A DNA stretch of 64,000 bases, from assembly GCA_009774215.1 (NCBI GenBank), contig VSNH01000002.1:1-64000 (forward strand), written 5' to 3'. The stretch comes from Lachnospiraceae bacterium. GTDB taxonomy: Bacteria > Bacillota > Clostridia > Lachnospirales > Lachnospiraceae. The translations under genes were made by a program, and so were the position numbers. Shown here piece by piece: positions 56,450 to 64,000 of this stretch (positions are counted from its first letter, which is position 1; each line of letters starts with the position of its first letter). Below the pieces are notes generated by a model, which saw only the letters and a program-made list of their open reading frames with translations, made no database searches and was not told the DNA's origin.

Positions 56450-59400
56450 GGCATTTTTCGAGGTATTTCCTACGTTAAAACTGGATACGGGACTGCAGGA
56501 TCTGTTTGAGGGCGTTGCTGTGGAGAAGGTCACCAGCACCAAACGGAAGGACTTTCTGCGCGTTTACATCGCTTCCGACCACCTGATTCATAAAGAAGAT
56601 GTGTTTCGGGTGGAGCGGGAGATCGGAAAGCAGTTTTTCCCGAATATGCCCATTGTCGTTAAGTTTTATGAACAATTTACGCTCTCTTCGCAGTATGACC
56701 CGGAGAAACTGATGGACGCATACAGGGAGAGCATTCTGCTGGAGCTGAAAGAGACGTCCCCCGTTGAGTACAGCCTGTTTAAGCGGGCGGATATTGCCTT
56801 TTCACAGGACAAGCTGCTGCTGACGCTGGAGGACACGGTGTTTGGCAGAGAAAAAGGCGGAGAGCTTGCAAGGATTCTGGAAAAAATATATAACGAGCGT
56901 TGTGCGATTCCCGTACAGGTAGAGCTTGCCTACAAGGAGAAGGCGGCGGGCAGAAACCGTGAGGAGGAGGAACAACGTCTGGCAATACAGGTGGCGGAGA
57001 TTTCGGCGAGAGCGGGTTTCGCCGTGCAGATGAAGGGCGCCGGGCTGTCTGCGGGCGACCCGATCGGGGGTGCGGGGCGATCTGAGAGCGCAGGGCAGTC
57101 CGGAGGCGCGGGACAACCCGAGGGCGTGGGACAATCTGAAAGCGCAGGGCAGTCCGGGGGCGCGGGTCAGTCGGCTGCACCCGGGGTTTCTGCCTATGGG
57201 ACTTTGTCGGGCAGCCGCGGGGGCGCTTCCCCGTCCAAGAAGTTTTCCGGCGGCAGGGACAGAGAGAAGGGTGACTTTAAGCGTCCACTGAAACGCTCCG
57301 ACAATCCTGATGTGATTTACGGCAGGGATTTTGAGGAGGAGGCTATGCCCATCGAGGACATTATCGGTGAGATGGGCGAAGTGGTGATCCGCGGCAAGGT
57401 GATCCGGAAGGATAAGCGGGAGATCAAGAACGAGCGGTCTATACTGATCTACGATATCACGGATTATACGGACACCATGACGGTAAAGTTTTTCGTGAGA
57501 AATGAGCAGGTCAATGAAATAACGGATGTTATGAAAGAGGGGACGTTTGTCAAACTCAAGGGTATGACCACGGTCGATAAGTTTGACCATGAGCTGACTA
57601 TCGGTTCCCTTGCGGGCATTAAGAAAATCCCTGACTTTACGACTTCCCGCGAGGACAGGAGCGTCAGAAAACGGGTGGAGCTTCACTGCCATACGAAGAT
57701 GAGCGATATGGACGGCGTTTCCGAGGCGAAGGATATCGTGAAGCGCGCCTATAAGTGGGGGCATCCGGCGATTGCCATCACCGATCACGGGGTCGTGCAG
57801 TCTTTTCCCGATGCGAACCACGTGTGGGAGGATCTGTGGAAGGCGGAGAAGGGCCGCTGTAAGGAGGCGGGAGAGCCGGAACCGGACAAGCAGGGATTTT
57901 TCAAAGTCATTTACGGTGTGGAAGCCTATCTGGTGGATGATCTGCATGAGATAGCCACCAATGAGAAAGGACAGGATTTCGGGGCGGATTTTGTTGTATT
58001 CGATATCGAGACGACCGGTTTTTCCCCTACAAAAAACCGCATTATTGAGATCGGCGCGGTAAAGGTCAGCGGCGGTAAGATTGTGGATCGTTTCTCCACC
58101 TTTGTGGATCCGCTTGTGCCGATTCCCTTTGAGATCGAGAAGCTGACAGGAATAACAGATGATATGGTAATGGGTGCGGAGCAGATTGACACGGTGCTGC
58201 CGCAGTTTCTTGACTTTTGCGGCGACTGTATTCTGGTGGCGCACAACGCCCAGTTCGATATGAGCTTTATCATGGAAAACTGCGACAGGCAGGGCATTTC
58301 TCATAACTTTACTTACGTGGACACGGTGGGGATTGCGAGGATCCTTCTTCCCGGGCAGAAAAAGCACACGCTGGACGCGGTGGCGAAAGCCCTCGGCGTG
58401 TCGCTGGAGAACCACCACCGGGCGGTGGACGACGCGGAAGCCACGGCGGAAATTTTCGTGAAGCTGATTCCCATGATGGCGAAGGAGGGGATCCATACGC
58501 TTGCACAGATGAATGCGAGGGGGAAGGCAAGTCCCGATATTATCAAAAAGCTGCCGACCTACCACGCGATCATTCTGGCGAAGAACAATGTGGGACGCAT
58601 GAATCTTTACCGGCTGGTGTCCGAGTCCCATCTGACCTATTTTTCGCGAAGGCCGCGGATTCCGAAGAGCCTGCTTGCGCAGTACCGGGAGGGGCTGATT
58701 CTGGGGAGTGCCTGCGAGGCGGGTGAACTTTACCGGGCGCTTTTGGAGAAAAAGTCAGACGCGGAGATCGCGAGACTGGTGAATTTTTATGACTATCTGG
58801 AAATACAGCCGCTGGGCAACAACCGCTTTATGATTGAGTCGGATCGCGCGCCGGATATCAACTCCATGGAGGATATCATGGAGGTTAACAGGCAGATTGT
58901 GCGGCTGGGAGAGCAGTTTCACAAACCGGTTGTCGCTACCTGCGACGTGCATTTTCTGAATCCCGAGGATGAGATCTACCGGCGCATCATCATGGCGGGG
59001 CAGGGCTTCCCGGACGCGGACAATCAGGCGCCTCTGTATTTGCGCACGACGGAGGAAATGCTTGACGAGTTTGCCTATCTTGGCAGCGACAAGGCGGAGG
59101 AGGTGGTAATCACCAACACCAATCTGATTGCGGATATGATCGAGGTCATGTCCCCGGTGCGGCCTGACAAGTGTCCGCCGGTCATAGCGGACAGCGACAA
59201 GCAGCTCACGGATATCTGCTACAACAGGGCGCACGAGCTGTACGGGGAGACGCTGCCTAAGATCGTGGAGGACAGGCTGGAGAAGGAGCTGCACTCCATC
59301 ATCTCTAACGGATTTGCGGTGATGTATATCATTGCGCAGAAATTGGTGTGGAAATCCGTGGAGGACGGCTATCTGGTGGGCTCCCGGGGGTCTGTCGGAA

Positions 59401-61067
59401 GTTCCTTTGTGGCGAATATGGCGGGAATCACGGAGGTAAACTCCTTAAGCCCCCATTATCTGTGTCCGAAGTGCCACTATTATGACTTTGACTCTGATGA
59501 AGTGAAAGCTTACGGCGGCGGCGCGGGGTGCGACATGCCTGACAAGAACTGTCCGGTCTGCGGAACGTCGCTTAACAAGGAAGGGTTTGACATTCCCTTT
59601 GAAACGTTCCTTGGCTTTAAGGGAGATAAGGAGCCGGATATCGACCTGAACTTTTCGGGAGAGTACCAGAGTAAGGCGCACAAATATACGGAAGTGATTT
59701 TTGGCAGCGGGCAGACTTACCGGGCGGGAACCATTGGCACGCTGGCGGACAAGACGGCTTTCGGGTATGTGAAAAATTATTTCGAGGAGCGGGGCAGTCA
59801 TAAGCGGGTCTGCGAGATTAACCGCATTGTGACAGGCTGTACCGGCATCCGCAGGAGCACCGGGCAGCATCCCGGCGGTATTGTGGTTCTGCCTGTGGGG
59901 GAGGACATCAACTCCTTTACCCCGGTACAACATCCGGCCAACGATATGACGACGGACATCGTCACCACCCATTTTGACTATCACTCCATCGACCACAACC
60001 TGTTAAAACTCGATATTCTGGGGCATGATGATCCGACCATGATCCGTATGCTGCAGGATCTGACGGGGATTGACCCGACGACGATTCCGCTGGACGACAA
60101 GGGGGTCATGTCGCTTTTTCAATCCACAGAGGCGCTTGGCATCACGCCGGAACAGATCGGCGGCTGTAAGCTTGGGTGTCTCGGCATACCGGAGTTTGGC
60201 ACGGAGTTTGTTATCCAGATGGTAATCGACGCCAAACCCAAATGTTTCACGGATCTGGTGCGTATTTCCGGGCTTTCTCACGGCACGGACGTGTGGCTCG
60301 GCAATGCCCAGACGCTGATCGAGGAGGGGCTGGCGACGATCTCCACGGCGATCTGCTGTCGTGACGACATTATGATTTACCTGATGCAGCAGGGGGTGGA
60401 GCCGTCTTTATCCTTCACCATCATGGAGAGCGTGCGAAAAGGCAAGGGCTTGAAGGACGAATGGATTGAGGCGATGAAAGCGCAGGGGGTGCCGGACTGG
60501 TATATCGGCTCCTGCAAGAAGATCAAGTACATGTTCCCCAAGGCCCATGCGGCGGCCTATGTTATGATGGCGTGGCGCATTGCCTACTGTAAGATCAATT
60601 ATCCGCTCGCCTATTACGCGGCATATTTCAGTATTCGCGCGTCGGCGTTTTCCTATGAGATCATGTGTCAGGGGCAGGCTCATCTGGAGCACGTGATGGA
60701 GGATTACAGGCGCAGGAGCGACGAGCTTTCCAAGAAGGAGCAGGATACGCAGAAGGATATGAAGATCGTGCAGGAGATGTATGCGAGAGGCTTTGATTTT
60801 GTGCCGATTGATATCTTTACGGCGCAGTCGAGGCTGTTCCAGATCGTGGACGGAAAGTTGATGCCGTCCTTAAACAGCATCGACGGTCTGGGGGAGAAGG
60901 CGGCGGACGCCATCGTGGAGGCGGCAAAGGACGGACCGTTTTTGAGCAAGGATGATTTCTGGGAGCGGACGAGGGTTTCCAAATCGGTAACGGATTTGAT
61001 GAGCCGGCTCGGACTGCTTGGGAATATCCCCGAGTCCAACCAGATTAGTATATTTGACCTGGTATAA
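56442..61067 (+). CDS. polC: DNA polymerase III alpha subunit, PolC type
   Basis: The 1541-residue replicative polymerase of low-GC Gram-positive bacteria. Order: N-terminal domain (1-190), a low-complexity Gly/Ser/Gln insert (about 203-255), OB fold (EVVIRGKVIRKDKRE), PHP domain (ELHCHTKMSDMDGV), DEDDh proofreading exonuclease (VVFDIETTGFSP; HNAQFDMSF; HHRAVDDAEAT), polymerase core (SRGSVGSSFVANM; PDIDLNFSGEYQ), a Cys4 zinc site (CPKCHYYDF; CPVCGTS) and the C-terminal helix-hairpin-helix (INSIDGLGEKAADAIV-like). All catalytic blocks appear intact. Confidence 0.98.
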   Translation: MSKAFFEVFPTLKLDTGLQDLFEGVAVEKVTSTKRKDFLRVYIASDHLIHKEDVFRVEREIGKQFFPNMPIVVKFYEQFTLSSQYDPEKLMDAYRESILLELKETSPVEYSLFKRADIAFSQDKLLLTLEDTVFGREKGGELARILEKIYNERCAIPVQVELAYKEKAAGRNREEEEQRLAIQVAEISARAGFAVQMKGAGLSAGDPIGGAGRSESAGQSGGAGQPEGVGQSESAGQSGGAGQSAAPGVSAYGTLSGSRGGASPSKKFSGGRDREKGDFKRPLKRSDNPDVIYGRDFEEEAMPIEDIIGEMGEVVIRGKVIRKDKREIKNERSILIYDITDYTDTMTVKFFVRNEQVNEITDVMKEGTFVKLKGMTTVDKFDHELTIGSLAGIKKIPDFTTSREDRSVRKRVELHCHTKMSDMDGVSEAKDIVKRAYKWGHPAIAITDHGVVQSFPDANHVWEDLWKAEKGRCKEAGEPEPDKQGFFKVIYGVEAYLVDDLHEIATNEKGQDFGADFVVFDIETTGFSPTKNRIIEIGAVKVSGGKIVDRFSTFVDPLVPIPFEIEKLTGITDDMVMGAEQIDTVLPQFLDFCGDCILVAHNAQFDMSFIMENCDRQGISHNFTYVDTVGIARILLPGQKKHTLDAVAKALGVSLENHHRAVDDAEATAEIFVKLIPMMAKEGIHTLAQMNARGKASPDIIKKLPTYHAIILAKNNVGRMNLYRLVSESHLTYFSRRPRIPKSLLAQYREGLILGSACEAGELYRALLEKKSDAEIARLVNFYDYLEIQPLGNNRFMIESDRAPDINSMEDIMEVNRQIVRLGEQFHKPVVATCDVHFLNPEDEIYRRIIMAGQGFPDADNQAPLYLRTTEEMLDEFAYLGSDKAEEVVITNTNLIADMIEVMSPVRPDKCPPVIADSDKQLTDICYNRAHELYGETLPKIVEDRLEKELHSIISNGFAVMYIIAQKLVWKSVEDGYLVGSRGSVGSSFVANMAGITEVNSLSPHYLCPKCHYYDFDSDEVKAYGGGAGCDMPDKNCPVCGTSLNKEGFDIPFETFLGFKGDKEPDIDLNFSGEYQSKAHKYTEVIFGSGQTYRAGTIGTLADKTAFGYVKNYFEERGSHKRVCEINRIVTGCTGIRRSTGQHPGGIVVLPVGEDINSFTPVQHPANDMTTDIVTTHFDYHSIDHNLLKLDILGHDDPTMIRMLQDLTGIDPTTIPLDDKGVMSLFQSTEALGITPEQIGGCKLGCLGIPEFGTEFVIQMVIDAKPKCFTDLVRISGLSHGTDVWLGNAQTLIEEGLATISTAICCRDDIMIYLMQQGVEPSLSFTIMESVRKGKGLKDEWIEAMKAQGVPDWYIGSCKKIKYMFPKAHAAAYVMMAWRIAYCKINYPLAYYAAYFSIRASAFSYEIMCQGQAHLEHVMEDYRRRSDELSKKEQDTQKDMKIVQEMYARGFDFVPIDIFTAQSRLFQIVDGKLMPSLNSIDGLGEKAADAIVEAAKDGPFLSKDDFWERTRVSKSVTDLMSRLGLLGNIPESNQISIFDLV

Positions 61068-61075
61068 CAGTTCAA

Positions 61076-61137
61076 TCAGAGCGAATCTGCCGGGCAAACC
61101 GTGCTTGCACGAGTTTGACAGGCAGATGATGCTCTGA
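61076..61137. repeat. 62-nt nested palindrome after polC
   Basis: TCAGAGC (61076-61082) pairs with GCTCTGA (61131-61137), AATCTGCC with GGCAGAT, CAAAC with GTTTG, and CGTGC with GCACG at the centre. It begins 9 bases after the polC stop and lacks a T-run, so it looks like a REP-like repeat or an mRNA-end structure. Confidence 0.55.
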
Positions 61138-61165
61138 GGGAGCGCCCGCTCATGAGCAGCGAGGA

Positions 61166-61186
61166 GCGCTGAAAGCGCGTTTTTGC
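61166..61186 (+). terminator. Short terminator-like hairpin
   Basis: GCGCT (61166-61170) and AGCGC (61174-61178) are followed by GTTTTTG, between the polC palindrome and the next gene. The stem is short. Confidence 0.45.
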
Positions 61187-61269
61187 GAATGGCGTGGGTT
61201 GAACCGATTGAGCAAAGCGCAATCACGAGGACTGCTTTGCAGCCTTGGAAAAACTATGGAGGAAAAAGT

Positions 61270-61860
61270 ATGAGAAAAATCGTTACGATCGGGAGAGAGT
61301 TCGGCGCGGGCGGCGGTGAGATCGGCAGGAGGGTGGCAAAGGAGCTGGGTATCGAGTATTACGACAAGGATATCATTTTAAAGACCGCCGTTTCCGGGAA
61401 AAGCCTGACGCCCGAGCAGGTGCGCAGGTGGGACGAGCGGGTGCCGAAAAATTTCGGCTTTGCCCAGAGCCTGTTTGATTTCTACAATAAGCCGCTGGAG
61501 GAGGAGCTGTGGCAGGCGCAGCGGGATGCCATCAGGGAACTGGCCAACAAAGAGAGCTGTGTGATCGTCGGGCGAAACGGCGATTATATCCTGCGGGAGT
61601 TTGACCACTGTCTGAATGTGTTTGTCCACGCCGGGTTTGACTGGCGGGTGAGGCGTATGACGAAGATGATGGATCAGGTGCCTGCGGATCAGGTAGCCAA
61701 TGACGTGCGGGCGGTAGACAAGGCGAGAAAACGCTACTGCGAGTATTATACGAAGCAGGCTTACGGCGACGTGAGAAACTTTGACCTGACGGTCAACACG
61801 GAGAAGCTGGGTATTGAGAAGGCTGTGGAGATGATTCTTGCCGCGGCGGCGGACTTATAA
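61270..61860 (+). CDS. Cytidylate-kinase-like family protein
   Basis: The 196-residue protein starts MRKIVTIGREFGAGGGEIGR behind GGAGGAAAAAG. This P-loop-like start and the segments YYDKDIILKTAVSGKSLTPE and ESCVIVGRNGDYIL are typical of the clostridial cytidylate kinase-like family (Cytidylate_kin2). Some members may not use CMP. A longer frame from 61183 runs through the leader and is rejected. Confidence 0.85.
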   Translation: MRKIVTIGREFGAGGGEIGRRVAKELGIEYYDKDIILKTAVSGKSLTPEQVRRWDERVPKNFGFAQSLFDFYNKPLEEELWQAQRDAIRELANKESCVIVGRNGDYILREFDHCLNVFVHAGFDWRVRRMTKMMDQVPADQVANDVRAVDKARKRYCEYYTKQAYGDVRNFDLTVNTEKLGIEKAVEMILAAAADL

Positions 61861-62017
61861 GAACATTACAACACACACGCACGTCAGTTTTTGCATCAAT
61901 TTACGATTATTCCGTGTGAATTGCAGCAAGGAATGCACTGGCGCTGGCTCCGACGCCATACAGCATGTGCATGGCGCGGATGTGAAAAGTAATGCAAGAA
62001 CGAACATACTTGTATAT

Positions 62018-62110
62018 TTGTATACAAAGTTCTTGACAAGGAATGGAAAAGTTCATATACTTAAGAAAGCGGGAAAAGACGGTGTCGATGCCAACAGTAC
62101 ACCGTTTTTC
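62018..62110 (+). promoter_or_regulatory. Promoter with palindromic operator and leader terminator
   Basis: TTGTATACAA (62018-62027) is a perfect palindrome of the GntR-operator type. TTGACA (62033-62038) and TATACT (62056-62061) follow with 17-bp spacing. About 11 bases after the expected start, ACGGTGT (62079-62085) pairs with ACACCGT (62099-62105) and runs into TTTTTC, an attenuator-like stop ahead of the solute-binding-protein gene. I see no gene in 61861-62189. Confidence 0.65.
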
Positions 62111-62189
62111 TTGTTAATAAAGTATTGAGCGGTTCCTGCGGGTATGCCTGACGGCAGACTCGGCATGACGCTTCGGAATGGAGGAAAGT

Positions 62190-62948
62190 ATGAAAAAATT
62201 ACTGGCAATGGTTTTGGTTGGATGCATGGCTCTTGGTGTGACGGCGTGCGGCGGCAGCGCGAAGAGTGACAAGGTGTGGGTTGTGGCGACGGACACGGTG
62301 TTCCGTCCCTTTGAGTTCACCAATGAGAATGGTGATTTTGTGGGTATCGACGTGGATGTGCTGGCGGCGATTGCGGAGGATCAGGGATTCAAATATGAGC
62401 TGAAGAGCCTTGGCTGGGATGCCGGTGTGGCAGCGGTGCAGGCAGGTCAGGCGGACGCGCTGATCGCAGGCGCTACCATCAAGCAGGAGCGTATCGATTC
62501 CGGCTGGATTTTCTCCGACGGTTACTATGACGCGACACAGACCTTTGTCGTTGCGGAAGGCAGCACGATTGCGAGCTTTGAAGATCTTGCGGGCAAGAAC
62601 GTGGCGGTAAAGAACGGCACGGCGGGCATGGACTTTGCGGAGAGCTTAAAGGATCAGTACGGTTTCACCACCACAGTATTCGAGGATTCGCCGACCATGT
62701 ATCAGGACGTGATCTTGGGAAACTCTGCAGCTTGTGTGGAGGATACGCCGATCATGGCTGACTCCATCAAGACGGGCGGTCTTGCGCTGACGATTCCTGA
62801 GGGCATGGAGAGCGACGGCGCGCCTTACGGCTTTGCCATTATGAACGCTGAGAATCAAGAACTCCTCGACATGTTCAACGCGGGTCTGAAAAACATTAAG
62901 GCGAATGGCAAGTACGACGAGATCATAGCAAAATACTTGGAGAAATAG
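62190..62948 (+). CDS. Amino-acid ABC transporter substrate-binding lipoprotein
   Basis: The 252-residue protein starts at 62190 behind GGAGG. A signal peptide ends in a lipobox (MALGVTACGG, lipidated Cys), so it is anchored outside the membrane. The mature part is a family 3 solute-binding protein (FRPFEFTNENGDFVGIDVDV, then LAGKNVAVKNGTAGMDFAES), as for glutamine, histidine or cystine binders. It supplies substrate to the permease and ATPase that follow. Confidence 0.94.
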   Translation: MKKLLAMVLVGCMALGVTACGGSAKSDKVWVVATDTVFRPFEFTNENGDFVGIDVDVLAAIAEDQGFKYELKSLGWDAGVAAVQAGQADALIAGATIKQERIDSGWIFSDGYYDATQTFVVAEGSTIASFEDLAGKNVAVKNGTAGMDFAESLKDQYGFTTTVFEDSPTMYQDVILGNSAACVEDTPIMADSIKTGGLALTIPEGMESDGAPYGFAIMNAENQELLDMFNAGLKNIKANGKYDEIIAKYLEK

Positions 62949-62950
62949 CA

Positions 62951-63048
62951 GTGTGAAAAGTGCTTCTAAAGTCCTTCCGCCATAGGGCGGAACGACAAGA
63001 AGCACTAAGCTTCACACGAGAGAATGCCTGAGAAACGGACATTCTCTG
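62951..63048. repeat. Nested hairpin and repeat, copy B
   Basis: GTGTGAA (62951-62957) pairs with TTCACAC (63011-63017), AGTGCTTCT with AGAAGCACT, and TTCCGCC with GGCGGAA. The adjoining 63004-63048 resembles the 55276-55320 repeat (ACTAA...CAC...GAGAATGCCT...CATTC). It sits between the binding-protein and permease genes and may uncouple their expression or protect the upstream mRNA. Confidence 0.6.
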
Positions 63049-63068
63049 CATAAAGGGAGAAGAGTTTT

Positions 63069-63737
63069 ATGGTAATGATAATTCAGACATATGGGACAAT
63101 GCTTTTGAAGGCGATGGGGCACACACTTCTGCTGTGCCTGCTTTCCCTGGTGTTTGCCTCTGTGATCGGTATGATTTTCGGGCTGATGAATGTGGGGCAC
63201 AACAGGCTGCTTAACTGTATCGGTACGGTTTATGTGGATGCGGTGCGCGGTGTGCCGCTCATCGTGCTTGCCTATTTTATCTACTTCGGCATTCCGGCGG
63301 GCATTCAGAGTCTTGGGTTTACAAACTTTAAAATGGATGCCCTGCAGGCGGGGACGATCGCCCTTTCCATGAACTGCGGCGCGTATATGGCGGAGATCGT
63401 CAGGGCGGGCATTCAGAGTGTGGACAGAGGGCAGATGGAGGCGGGCAGAAGCCTTGGGCTCTCCTACGGTGCGGGGATGGCGCTGATTGTGGTGCCGCAG
63501 GCGGTGCGTACGATGATCCCGTCGATCATCAACCAGTTTATCATTACCTTGAAAGATACGTCGATCCTTTCTGTGATCGGATTCCCGGAACTTACGAACG
63601 TAGGTAAGACCATCATGGGCAATACGTTCAAGAATTTGCAGGCATGGGCGATTGTCGGCATTATGTATCTGATTGTCATTACCATTCTGAGTAAGGTTTC
63701 CAAACAGATTGAGAGGAGGATCAACCGTGGCAGGTAA
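63069..63737 (+). CDS. Amino-acid ABC transporter permease
   Basis: The 222-residue membrane protein has five hydrophobic segments and the HisM/GlnP-type inner-membrane signature. Visible blocks are MEAGRSLGLSYGAGMALIVV (the EAA loop contacting the ATPase) and NQFIITLKDTSILSVIGFPE. GGGAGAAGAG precedes the ATG at 63069. It overlaps the ATPase gene by 11 bases. Confidence 0.94.
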   Translation: MVMIIQTYGTMLLKAMGHTLLLCLLSLVFASVIGMIFGLMNVGHNRLLNCIGTVYVDAVRGVPLIVLAYFIYFGIPAGIQSLGFTNFKMDALQAGTIALSMNCGAYMAEIVRAGIQSVDRGQMEAGRSLGLSYGAGMALIVVPQAVRTMIPSIINQFIITLKDTSILSVIGFPELTNVGKTIMGNTFKNLQAWAIVGIMYLIVITILSKVSKQIERRINRGR

Positions 63738-64000
63738 TACCGATGTCAAGATTTCTGTGAAGAATTTAAAGAAGAATTTCGGTTCTCTGGAAGTGCTTAA
63801 GGACATCAGCCTGGAGGTGACCGAGGGCGAGGTGGTTGTGCTGATCGGTCCCTCCGGCAGCGGAAAGTCCACCCTTCTTAGGTGTCTCAATCAGCTGGAG
63901 AAAGCAACGTCCGGGCAGATTGTGATTGACGGCTTCGACGTGACAGATAAACACACGGATATCAATAAGGTGCGTGAGAACATCGGCATGGTGTTTCAGC
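63727..64000 (+). CDS. Amino-acid ABC transporter ATP-binding protein (3' end outside window)
   Basis: The frame starts with GTG at 63727 behind GAGGAGG and is open to the window edge, giving the first 91 residues. Walker A is LIGPSGSGKSTLLRCLNQLE, and the sequence ends in the Q-loop (NIGMVFQ). It is typical of GlnQ/HisP-type ATPases and completes the importer with the two genes before it. Confidence 0.94.
   Translation, partial: MAGNTDVKISVKNLKKNFGSLEVLKDISLEVTEGEVVVLIGPSGSGKSTLLRCLNQLEKATSGQIVIDGFDVTDKHTDINKVRENIGMVFQ

Noticed and set aside
56802..58631. 609-codon open frame on the minus strand opposite polC
   Set aside because: polC is clearly the gene here; the reverse frame is open because of its codon use. 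The His- and Arg-rich product has no recognisable domain.
1..64000. CRISPR array
   Set aside because: The repeats found (GAGTGACA, TTCGCAAA, 11-bp regulator repeats, PolC insert) are too short or wrongly spaced, and no cas genes are present.

Overview
The window looks like a chromosome segment of a Gram-positive Clostridia bacterium, most likely Lachnospiraceae. The evidence is the right-hand core block (pyrH, frr, uppS, cdsA, dxr, rseP, ispG and a PolC-type DNA polymerase III), the strong GGAGG-type ribosome binding sites throughout, and typical TTGACA/TATAAT promoters. No complete tRNA, rRNA or CRISPR array is present.

Layout. (1) 1-9792 is the right part of an integrated mobile element. 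It holds an IS630-family insertion sequence placed exactly in the stop codon of a partial gene, a small retropepsin-like protein, a SprT-like metalloprotease, several small unknown proteins, an orphan D12-class adenine methyltransferase and a tyrosine integrase. It ends at a 3' tRNA fragment near 9973-10002, the probable attachment site. (2) 10107-30814 is a contractile-injection-like locus. In order it holds a 5'-truncated sheath-like gene, two tube-like proteins, a J-domain protein, two FHA proteins, two PP2C-like membrane proteins, an Hsp70/actin-like ATPase, three unknown (possibly baseplate) proteins, then an AT-richer cargo cassette. The cargo has two VgrG-like spikes, an Eag-like adaptor, two PAAR-like (DUF4280-type) effectors with different C-termini, and two paralogous membrane-anchored proteins that may be immunity proteins. 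(3) 30850-32582 is scrap: a truncated IS66, an N-terminally truncated agrB and an XRE regulator, followed by an Rpn-type nuclease on the minus strand. (4) 33547 to about 39100 is a small mobilizable element with relaxase, MobC, sigma-like and HTH proteins, excisionase, orphan antitoxin and integrase. (5) 39278-44561 is a GC-richer acquired block: a sensor kinase and response regulator divergent from a three-gene ABC exporter of the antimicrobial-peptide type, plus an FtsX fragment. (6) 44646-64000 is ordinary chromosome: nitrilase-family enzyme, NodB deacetylase, bactofilin, the translation, isoprenoid and phospholipid block, a PP2C phosphatase and Ser/Thr kinase pair, ispG-polC, a cytidylate-kinase-like protein and an amino-acid ABC importer.

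How it works together. The genes from about 11.7 to 20.4 kb overlap or abut (ATGA or GTGA junctions), so they read as one operon. Its FHA and PP2C-like proteins suggest control by threonine phosphorylation, as in some type VI secretion systems. No kinase lies in the locus, but a soluble PP2C and kinase pair sits at 53.5-55.3 kb. The sheath gene has lost its 5' part at the mobile-element junction, so the system may be broken here unless the sheath is supplied elsewhere. The effector part shows tandem duplication, C-terminal swapping and a G-tract frameshift, all signs of rapid effector turnover. Functional names in the 10-31 kb region rest on motifs and gene order read by eye, without any database search.
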